A DNA stretch of 11,650 nt, from NCBI GenBank assembly GCA_002256685.1, contig NQJH01000050.1, positions 1 to 11,650 on the forward strand, in the 5' to 3' direction. Each line of letters opens with the position of its first letter. The stretch's first letter is position 1. This DNA comes from Methylococcaceae bacterium NSP1-2 (GTDB taxonomy: Bacteria; Pseudomonadota; Gammaproteobacteria; Methylococcales; Methylomonadaceae). Both the position numbers and the translations under genes were made by a program. Below the pieces are notes generated by a model. That model saw nothing but the letters and a program-made list of their open reading frames with translations, ran no database searches and was not told where the DNA came from. Below are positions 6,077-11,650 of this stretch, one piece after another.

Positions 6077-7129
6077 ATGCCAATTACCTTGAAAGAACTT
6101 GCTGATTTTTGTGATGCCCAGATTGAAGGGGGGAATCCTTCAGCACTTATTTATTCTGCTGCCGATATTACCTCGGCACAAGTAGGTCAAGTCACCCAGT
6201 TGACCAATAGCCGATATAGCGGCTATATCAAAGAATCAAAGGCTTGCGCTTGTTTTATTGCTAATGATTTTTCCGTTGATGCTGTACCCGATACGATGGC
6301 TTTACTGCGCTGTAGCGATCCTGAAATGGCTTTCATTAAGGCGGTTAGCTTGTTACATCCTGCTAAAACTTATGGGCAATATATTGCCCCACAAGCCGTA
6401 CTTGAAGCTAACGTAAGCGTGGCTAATAACGTTTATATTGGTGCTTTTGCAGTGATTGGTGAAAATGTCAGTATTGGTGAACACAGTGTGATACTGGCAG
6501 GTGCTTATATCGGCAACAATGTAAAAATAGGTAAACACTGTCAAATTTATCCCTACGCCGTTATTTATGATGATGTCGTGATTGGTGACAATGTCGTTAT
6601 TCACTCAGGTGCAATTATCGGTGCCGATGGTTTTGGCTATAAATTCAGAAACCATGTCCATGTTAAAGTCCCACAAGTGGGTAATGTGGTGATTGCCGAT
6701 AATGTCGAGATTGGTGCAAATACTTGTATTGACCGAGGGGCGTTAGGTAGCACAACCATAGGTACAGGTAGCAAAATAGATAATTTAGTACAGGTTGGTC
6801 ACAATAATAAAGTCGGTAAAAACGTGATTATGTGTGGTTTAACCGGCGTGTCAGGTTCTTGTACTATCGGCGATTACGCTATTTTGGCAGGCAGTTCTGG
6901 CATAGCCGATCATGTCACTATTGGACAAGGGGCTGTGGTGATGGCGCGGTCTGGGGTAGCGGGTGATGTGGCGGCAGGAACACAAGTATTCGGTAGTCCT
7001 GCAAAAGATAAACGCACTGCTTATAAAGAGCAGGTGGCAATTAGTAAACTGCCTGAGTTATTGAAGAAAGTAAAATTGCTAGAAGAAAAAATACTAGCTT
7101 TAGAAAAGCAAGAGAAGAATGATGATTGA
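6077..7129 (+). CDS. lpxD: UDP-3-O-acylglucosamine N-acyltransferase LpxD
   Basis: LpxD adds the N-linked 3-hydroxyacyl chain from acyl-ACP to UDP-3-O-acyl-glucosamine, the third step of lipid A synthesis, in the cytosol as a trimer. The start is the ATG giving MPITLKELADF, which matches the family N-terminus. An upstream TTG at 6035 would add 14 residues unlike LpxD and is rejected. The 350 residues comprise an N-terminal uridine-binding domain (about 1-100), then many hexapeptide repeats forming a left-handed beta helix. GADGFGY and the likely catalytic H242 (QVGHNNKVGKN) lie in the helix, and a C-terminal coiled coil (LLKKVKLLEEKILALEKQEK) closes it. It diverges from relA. The usual partners bamA, skp, fabZ, lpxA and lpxB are absent here, so it may be a second, dispersed copy. 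A weak -10 (TATAAC 6044-6049) lies upstream. Confidence 0.94.
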   Translation: MPITLKELADFCDAQIEGGNPSALIYSAADITSAQVGQVTQLTNSRYSGYIKESKACACFIANDFSVDAVPDTMALLRCSDPEMAFIKAVSLLHPAKTYGQYIAPQAVLEANVSVANNVYIGAFAVIGENVSIGEHSVILAGAYIGNNVKIGKHCQIYPYAVIYDDVVIGDNVVIHSGAIIGADGFGYKFRNHVHVKVPQVGNVVIADNVEIGANTCIDRGALGSTTIGTGSKIDNLVQVGHNNKVGKNVIMCGLTGVSGSCTIGDYAILAGSSGIADHVTIGQGAVVMARSGVAGDVAAGTQVFGSPAKDKRTAYKEQVAISKLPELLKKVKLLEEKILALEKQEKNDD

Positions 7130-7130
7130 C

Positions 7131-7149
7131 GCTAAGCTAATCGCTTAGC
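7131..7149 (+). terminator. Short hairpin just after lpxD
   Basis: GCTAAGC (7131-7137) pairs with GCTTAGC (7143-7149) around the loop TAATC, starting one base after the lpxD stop. An alternative register, AAGCTAA / TTAGCTT, is also perfect. No T run follows (TATGAAAAA), so it may only protect the mRNA end or act together with the next hairpin. Confidence 0.35.
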
Positions 7150-7154
7150 TTATG

Positions 7155-7193
7155 AAAAACCCCCCCGTGAAGGTAAAACGGTACGGGGGGGTT
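7155..7193 (-). terminator. Strong C7/G7 hairpin terminator for the 69-residue gene
   Basis: AACCCCCCCGT (7158-7168) and ACGGGGGGGTT (7183-7193) form a perfect 11-pair, very GC-rich stem with a 14-base loop. On the minus strand it is followed by TTTTTC (7159-7154), the classic intrinsic terminator layout for the convergent small gene ending at 7200. On the plus strand it is followed only by TTAGTATCTT, so termination of lpxD there is less certain. Confidence 0.8.
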
Positions 7194-7199
7194 AGTATC

Positions 7200-7409
7200 T
7201 TATTTACCTGAGATTTGCTCAGCAGTACTGGTGTTGCTTGTATGTCTTTTTTCGATTTTTGTGAACACTTCTTTTTGTGATTCAGCAACTGCGCCACTAG
7301 CTAAATGCTTAGTTTCGTCAGCTTTTAACATAACAACCAAAACGATAATTGCAGCGATACAAACACCAACAATCAACCACAAATTATCTTTTTCTTCTAC
7401 TTCAGCCAT
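7200..7409 (-). CDS. Small single-pass membrane protein, unknown function (69 residues)
   Basis: I do not recognise this protein. It opens with an acidic stretch (MAEVEEKDN), then one hydrophobic helix at about residues 10-28 (LWLIVGVCIAAIIVLVVML). A 40-residue polar, charged and Ser/Thr-rich tail follows (KADETKHLASGAV onward). The helix lacks a positively charged N-flank and a cleavage site, so membrane anchoring is likelier than secretion. AGAGGA lies about 8 bases before the ATG, a good Shine-Dalgarno. A sigma-70-like promoter lies upstream and the strong C7/G7 terminator right behind the stop, so this is a self-contained transcription unit. That argues for a real gene despite its size. 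It is convergent with lpxD. The plus-strand open frame over the same bases lacks such signals and is taken as its shadow. Confidence 0.72.
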   Translation of the reverse strand: MAEVEEKDNLWLIVGVCIAAIIVLVVMLKADETKHLASGAVAESQKEVFTKIEKRHTSNTSTAEQISGK

Positions 7410-7523
7410 TTTAAGATCCTCTAACTATAGTTATTAATTATGTTTTCCCTCTCCTCAAGAGAGCAACTCAAAAATGAATATTTGAGCCGGTTGTCGAATT
7501 ATTTTTTAAACAACGGTGCAATT

Positions 7524-7551
7524 TTTATCATGAGACGTGGTGTCGTGTCAA
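7524..7551 (-). promoter_or_regulatory. Sigma-70-like promoter for the 69-residue gene
   Basis: On the minus strand a perfect -35 TTGACA (7551-7546) is followed after 16 bases by GATAAA (7529-7524), a 4/6 match to the -10. The leader would be about 105 bases and includes the CTCTC/GAGAG hairpin. An alternative -10 with 18-base spacing (TAAAAA) has a TGn just before it. Confidence 0.4.
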
Positions 7552-7767
7552 AACTATCAGTAAAAAATATTTAAATAATTTTTTAGTAAGCCATTTTCTT
7601 TATTGCCGATAGCCTCTGCAATAATGAATTAACTCTATGAATATTAATATAATATTTCTGTATCAATCCTATTTAGCTAGTGCGTAAATTGATTACAAAT
7701 GAATAAATCTGCCAGACAGCTTATACCTAGCTCTGCCCACCCTGCCTGAATAGCTTACAGTCTCGCC

Positions 7768-7780
7768 ATTGTTATACAAT
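7768..7780 (+). promoter_or_regulatory. Palindrome and possible -10 for the helicase gene
   Basis: ATTGT-TAT-ACAAT is a perfect palindrome around a 3-base centre. It includes TATACA, a 4/6 match to the -10, about 38 bases before the helicase ATG. No matching -35 is visible, so it may equally be an operator or chance. Confidence 0.25.
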
Positions 7781-7815
7781 AGCTGCCCTGCTTTACCACC
7801 ACATAGACTGTCTCA

Positions 7816-10800
7816 ATGAATACACCCAAAAAATTACTGCGTTCTGATATACAGATTGGCTGCACTGCTGGCACTTATGAGCGAGGCAGAGATTATTATG
7901 CAAAAGGACGCGTACTTAATCTCACTATCGTCAATAAAGGCGTGCTTTTTGTACAACTCAGTGCAACGGTTAAGGGCAATGATGTCATCCCTTATAAACA
8001 AAACATTCGCATCACTTGGCGTGCTGATTATAGCTCTGCCACCATTATGGGTAATTGCTCTTGTGCTGTTGGTTATAACTGTAAGCACGTTGTTGCAGCC
8101 TGTCTTATGTACCAATATTCCCAGCAAAGTAGCACGATAGACGCGAGTTGTTTAGAGTGGTTGAGTAGTCTCGATGAACCCACACCGCAACGCGATAGCC
8201 ATGCAGATTTTATTGCCTATATTCTCAAGCCTAGCGACAAGGCGCATGAATTCACCGTTGAGATTTTAGTGACCAAAGAAAAAAAATCGGGCGGTTTAAA
8301 CAAAGGGCGAAAATTATCACTGCACAATATTACTTATCTTCACCAAGTCCCCAATTATTTTCAGCACTTAGATTCAGATGTTATAAAACTACTCTGTGCA
8401 TTAAACAGCAACTATATGTGGGGCGAACCTGTTCTTAGTGGTGTTATCGGTTTTCTTGCTTTAGAAAAGCTATTACAAACCAATCGCTTATTTTGGCAAG
8501 ACGGCACCCGCCCTGCATTGAAAGCAGGAGAAAATCGAGACTTACAGTTTAACTGGCAACAATCGGATAATGGTGATTACCAATTATCCATTGCCATTGA
8601 AGCCGAAGCCCTGTTAATGCTTACTGATCCACCGCAGTATCTGGATACTCATGCGGGGACTATTGGCGCGTTTAACACAGCAAAGCTAACCACGGAGCAG
8701 TTAAAAAAATACCTATCTGCCCCTCCTATTCCTGCTAAGTATGCTGATGAATTCAGTATGCGGCTAACCGTTGAACATGCAGCACACCCCCTACCCGCAC
8801 CAAAAAAAATTCCACTCACTGAACTGGGTGACTTAACGCCAACGCCTAAATTGCGGTTATTCGGTAAGCAACTGACGAATTCGCATACCCAGCATTTGAT
8901 GGCGGTGAGTTTTCAGTATGGGCAATGGGAACTTTCAGCAAAGAAACCTGAAGCCTACAGCGTCATCAAAACCAAGCAAGGGCTATTACGGATTCAACGC
9001 CAACTAGACGCTGAAAATTCAGCCATTACTCGCTTGACCGAGTGGGGTTTTAATCCACTCTCTTTTGACGTACCCGACGAACCTGCCTTGCTATTGACTA
9101 GCAAAGTAAACACGGTGCTGGAAGAGGCGGCGCAATGGGCGAATTTTCTGCACAATGCACTCCCAGAGCTTCAAGAAGACGGCTGGATTATCGACAGTGA
9201 CGACAGCTTCAAACTGGGTTTTCAAACCGCACAAAGCTGGGATGCTGAAATTGGTACGGCTCAAAATGACTGGTTTGAAATGCGCTTTAATGTCGATATT
9301 AATGGGCAACCCTATCCATTACTGCCGTTAATTATGCCCGTACTGGAAAATTACACGCTAGATAACCTACCCGAAATCCTCAATCTACCTTTAGGAAATT
9401 ATCAATACTTAAGCGTGCCTAGCGACACGCTCAAGCCAATATTAGCGGTGTTATTAGAATTATTTAATGCCAGTTTATTAGGCAAAGACGGCACACTCAA
9501 ATTATCGCGGTTTAACGTCGCCAGTCTTGCCGATTTAGAAACCCACAGTTACGGGTTATTTTCCTTAACAGGCGGTCAAGAATTGCGTGAGATGGCGCGA
9601 AAATTAACCAACTTTGCGGGTATTGAAGCGGTTGCCCTGCCGACTAATTTTCAGGCAGAATTGCGCCCTTATCAACAACAAGGTTTGAACTGGCTACAAT
9701 TTTTACGCGAATATAAATTTGCGGGCATACTCGCCGATGACATGGGTCTGGGTAAAACCATTCAAACGCTCGTGCATTTACTGGTAGAAAAACAAGCAGG
9801 ACGCATGACCTCACCGTGCTTAATCATTGCCCCGACCAGCTTAATGAGCAACTGGCGGCGTGAAGCTGAACGCTTTACCCCAGACCTCAGCGTGTTGATT
9901 TTACAAGGCGCGGAGCGCAAGCAACACTTCGATAAAATCAATGACTATGATTTAGTGCTGACCACTTATCCACTGTTACCTAGAGATGAAGAGATATTGC
10001 TCAAGCATCACTACCATTACCTGATCTTAGATGAAGCGCAAACCGTTAAAAATCCCACCGCGCTGGCTGCACAATTAGTGCGAAAAATTAACACCAATCA
10101 TCGTTTATGCTTGACGGGTACGCCAATGGAAAACCATTTGGGTGAACTGTGGGCGCAATTTGATTTTTTAATGCCACACTTCTTAGGTGATAGCGGCCAC
10201 TTTAAAAAACAGTACCGCACACCCATTGAAACCCTAGGCGATACAGAACGCAAAGCCCAGTTATCACGCCGCCTCGCGCCTTTTCTGCTCCGTCGTACCA
10301 AACAAGCAGTTGCCTCAGAACTACCTGCTAAAACGGAAATTATTCGTAGTGTTCCCTTACATCCAAAACAAGCGGTATTGTATGAAAGTATTCGCTTAAC
10401 AATGGAGAAAAAAGTCCGCGATGCGATTGCTGAACGCGGCTTATCACGCAGCCATATCACCATCCTCGATGCGTTATTAAAATTGCGCCAAACCTGCTGT
10501 GATCCGCGCACTTTATCGCTAAAAGAAGCCCAAAAAATCAAAGAATCCGCCAAACTGGATTTACTGATGGACTTATTACCCGAACAACTCGAAGAAGGAC
10601 GGCGTATTTTAGTATTTTCGCAATTCACTCGCATGATCGCGCTAATTGAAGAGGAGTTAAACACCCTCAACATTGGCTATAGCAAATTGACAGGGCAAAC
10701 TAAAAAACGCGATGAAGCCATCGAATTGTTTAAAAGTGGTGAAGTTAATGTGTTTTTGATTAGCTTAAAAGCGGGCGGCGTAGGCTTAAATCTCACCGAA

Positions 10801-11058
10801 GCTGATACCGTAATTATTTACGATCCGTGGTGGAATCCCGCTGTCGAAAGCCAAGCCGCAGATCGCGCTCATCGTATCGGTCAAGATAAACCGGTGTTTG
10901 TTTATAAACTGGTTACTGAAAATACTGTCGAAGAAAAAATTCTTGCTATGCAGGAACGCAAACGCGCCTTAGCTGACAGTATTTATGGCGATGAGGCTAA
11001 AGAACAAGATTTCAAACTCACAGCGGATGAATTGACCGCGCTGTTTCAGCCTTTGTAA
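7816..11058 (+). CDS. SWIM zinc-finger / SNF2-family DNA helicase (ATPase)
   Basis: This large (1080-residue) ATP-driven DNA translocase belongs to the SNF2/Rad54-like superfamily 2. A SWIM zinc finger lies near the N-terminus: C81-x-C83, then C89-x-H91 (CSCAVGYNCKH). A long middle region (about 100-600) has no motif I can name. The motor follows: motif I DDMGLGKT (641-648, lysine 647), motif II DEAQ (739-742), motif III LTGTPMEN (766-773), the SQF of motif IV, motif V KAGGVGLNL, and motif VI DRAHRIGQ (1016-1023). All catalytic residues appear intact. Bacterial relatives such as B. subtilis YwqA with its SWIM neighbour YwqB are poorly characterised; the fused form is common. DNA repair, transcription recycling and anti-phage roles are all possible. 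There is no methylase, nuclease or phospholipase-D partner beside it, so a DISARM-type system is not supported. The ATG has no clear Shine-Dalgarno. A glycosyltransferase gene begins 42 bases downstream. Confidence 0.92.
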   Translation: MNTPKKLLRSDIQIGCTAGTYERGRDYYAKGRVLNLTIVNKGVLFVQLSATVKGNDVIPYKQNIRITWRADYSSATIMGNCSCAVGYNCKHVVAACLMYQYSQQSSTIDASCLEWLSSLDEPTPQRDSHADFIAYILKPSDKAHEFTVEILVTKEKKSGGLNKGRKLSLHNITYLHQVPNYFQHLDSDVIKLLCALNSNYMWGEPVLSGVIGFLALEKLLQTNRLFWQDGTRPALKAGENRDLQFNWQQSDNGDYQLSIAIEAEALLMLTDPPQYLDTHAGTIGAFNTAKLTTEQLKKYLSAPPIPAKYADEFSMRLTVEHAAHPLPAPKKIPLTELGDLTPTPKLRLFGKQLTNSHTQHLMAVSFQYGQWELSAKKPEAYSVIKTKQGLLRIQRQLDAENSAITRLTEWGFNPLSFDVPDEPALLLTSKVNTVLEEAAQWANFLHNALPELQEDGWIIDSDDSFKLGFQTAQSWDAEIGTAQNDWFEMRFNVDINGQPYPLLPLIMPVLENYTLDNLPEILNLPLGNYQYLSVPSDTLKPILAVLLELFNASLLGKDGTLKLSRFNVASLADLETHSYGLFSLTGGQELREMARKLTNFAGIEAVALPTNFQAELRPYQQQGLNWLQFLREYKFAGILADDMGLGKTIQTLVHLLVEKQAGRMTSPCLIIAPTSLMSNWRREAERFTPDLSVLILQGAERKQHFDKINDYDLVLTTYPLLPRDEEILLKHHYHYLILDEAQTVKNPTALAAQLVRKINTNHRLCLTGTPMENHLGELWAQFDFLMPHFLGDSGHFKKQYRTPIETLGDTERKAQLSRRLAPFLLRRTKQAVASELPAKTEIIRSVPLHPKQAVLYESIRLTMEKKVRDAIAERGLSRSHITILDALLKLRQTCCDPRTLSLKEAQKIKESAKLDLLMDLLPEQLEEGRRILVFSQFTRMIALIEEELNTLNIGYSKLTGQTKKRDEAIELFKSGEVNVFLISLKAGGVGLNLTEADTVIIYDPWWNPAVESQAADRAHRIGQDKPVFVYKLVTENTVEEKILAMQERKRALADSIYGDEAKEQDFKLTADELTALFQPL

Positions 11059-11100
11059 AGTGTGGCGAGTTCATCACGCAAACTGCTGTAAATCCGTAGA

Positions 11101-11650
11101 ATGAAATTTTCTATCATCATTCCTACTCTCAATGAAGCCACCAACATTCAAGGCTGTTTGATAGCGTTGCAAGCCTTACGCAACCGTGCCGAAATTATTG
11201 TTGTTGATGGAGGGAGTCTTGATAATACCGTCGCATTGGCTACGTCCTACGCGGATAAAACTCTATTATCTGAGCAAGGACGCGCCACGCAAATGAATCA
11301 CGGTGCAAAAGTCGCCAGCGGCGATATACTGATATTTCTCCATGCCGACACTGAGCTTCCTGAACACGCGCTATCATTGATTGAACAAGGTATTAGTGCT
11401 AAACAACCGTGGGGACGTTTTGCAATTCAATTACGCGGCAGTCTCGTTCCCACGCGCTGCGTGGGAATGCAGTCTCAACGCGCCGCGTTGCCCAATAGAC
11501 CGCAGCGCGGTCTGTATGATCTCCCACGCAGCGCGTGGGAACTAGGACTAGGTGAATCATTCATGCTGAAAGTCATCGCCTTCATGATGAACTGGCGATC
11601 ACGCTTAACAGGTATTGCCACAGGCGACCAAGTATTGTTTGTCAGTAAAG
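11101..11650 (+). CDS. Family 2 glycosyltransferase (TIGR04283-like), interrupted in frame by a palindromic repeat; partial
   Basis: The gene runs off the right edge; 183 codons are visible. It starts MKFSIIIPTLNEA and carries EIIVVDGGSLDNT (31-43) and the metal-site region FLHADTELP (79-87). WGRF (104-107) and MNWRSRLTGIATGDQ (163-177) match the small GT-A glycosyltransferases of the TIGR04283 group, annotated in databases as arsenosugar-biosynthesis glycosyltransferases. The link to arsenosugars is a database label, not evidence from here. Family members go from GRF-x-x-x-L-x-G almost directly to the MNWRSR segment. Here about 35 residues (115-149, from LVPTRCVGMQ to PRSAWELG) intervene, encoded entirely by a palindromic repeat without breaking the frame. 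It lies 42 bases after the helicase gene with no terminator between, so co-transcription is possible. The Shine-Dalgarno is poor. Confidence 0.85.
   Translation, partial: MKFSIIIPTLNEATNIQGCLIALQALRNRAEIIVVDGGSLDNTVALATSYADKTLLSEQGRATQMNHGAKVASGDILIFLHADTELPEHALSLIEQGISAKQPWGRFAIQLRGSLVPTRCVGMQSQRAALPNRPQRGLYDLPRSAWELGLGESFMLKVIAFMMNWRSRLTGIATGDQVLFVSK
11443..11547. repeat. GC-rich palindromic repeat element inserted within the glycosyltransferase gene
   Basis: Four consecutive hairpins lie in about 105 bases. They are TTCCCACGC / GCGTGGGAA (11447-11455 and 11459-11467), CAACGCG / CGCGTTG (11476-11482 and 11484-11490), AGACCGC / GCGGTCT (11497-11503 and 11507-11513) and TCCCACGC / GCGTGGGA (11522-11529 and 11533-11540). 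The outermost arms TTCCCACGC (11447-11455) and GCGTGGGAA (11533-11541) are also inverted repeats of each other, so the element can fold as a cloverleaf. It is far more GC-rich than its surroundings. Similar CGTTCCCACGC...GCGTGGGAACG repeats are scattered, mostly between genes, in several gammaproteobacterial genomes (from memory). No second copy is seen in this window. Confidence 0.85.

Larger units (their letters stand above)
7410..7815. other. AT-rich intergenic stretch between the 69-residue gene and the helicase gene
   Basis: Just over 400 bases separate the divergent small gene and the helicase gene, with no supportable coding frame. Visible are a promoter for the small gene (7524-7551), a small hairpin CTCTC / GAGAG in its leader near 7450-7465, and two AT-only palindromes. 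These are TAAAAAAT / ATTTTTTA at 7561-7585 and AATATTA / TAATATT at 7640-7656. ATTGT-TAT-ACAAT at 7768-7780 may hold the helicase -10. No RNA gene pattern is recognised. Confidence 0.55.

Noticed and set aside
10098..10673. 191-residue open frame on the minus strand
   Set aside because: It lies wholly inside the motor domain of the SNF2 helicase, whose motifs are intact on the plus strand. The antisense product is rich in Ser and Arg and matches no family.
7816..11058. DISARM or other anti-phage island built around the SNF2 helicase
   Set aside because: None of the expected partners (DNA methylase, phospholipase-D protein, DUF1998 protein) is visible. The flanks are a small membrane protein, lpxD and a glycosyltransferase.
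11443..11547. CRISPR array
   Set aside because: The hairpins are adjacent, differ from one another and have no regular unique spacers, so this is a palindromic repeat element rather than direct repeats.

Overview
The window looks like chromosomal sequence from a gammaproteobacterium of moderate-to-low GC. The strongest taxonomic hint is the minus-strand run arsC(yfgD)-wrbA-DUF2069-hda, an order typical of Gammaproteobacteria (E. coli also keeps yfgD next to hda). UbiA, a monofunctional RelA and LpxD fit the same class. A GC-rich palindromic repeat with TTCCCACGC / GCGTGGGAA arms at the right edge resembles repeats I associate with methanotrophs (Methylococcales) and related gammaproteobacteria. 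Assignment to that order is inference from memory, not shown by the sequence.

Layout. Positions 1-2087 hold a compact minus-strand operon: arsenate-reductase-like protein, WrbA-type quinone reductase, DUF2069 membrane protein, the replication regulator Hda, and the first codons of a ketopantoate-reductase-family (PanE-like) protein that overlaps hda. Divergent from it, 2240-3015 carries ubiA of ubiquinone synthesis. Its reading frame breaks near 2950: about 35 codons are missing, and the true C-terminus survives out of frame. A 416-base intergenic stretch follows, then a small single-pass membrane protein (3432-3677) that is convergent with relA (3816-5924, minus), the stringent-response (p)ppGpp synthetase. 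lpxD (6077-7129, lipid A synthesis) diverges from relA and stands alone rather than in the usual skp-lpxD-fabZ-lpxA cluster. A strong C7/G7 hairpin separates lpxD from a convergent 69-residue membrane protein (7200-7409). A long AT-rich, gene-free stretch leads into a large SWIM-SNF2 helicase (7816-11058). Right after it begins a family 2 glycosyltransferase (11101 to the window end), interrupted in frame by a palindromic repeat.

This is mostly housekeeping and core metabolism: replication control, quinone synthesis, stringent response and outer-membrane synthesis. I see no phage, CRISPR, toxin-antitoxin or defence island, and no obvious new multi-gene system. The two observations most worth checking are the internal frameshifting deletion in ubiA and the in-frame, protein-coding palindromic element inside the glycosyltransferase gene. 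Lesser ones are a relA promoter that predicts a leaderless mRNA, a branched inverted repeat between the 81-residue gene and relA, and two unrecognised small membrane proteins with their own transcription signals.
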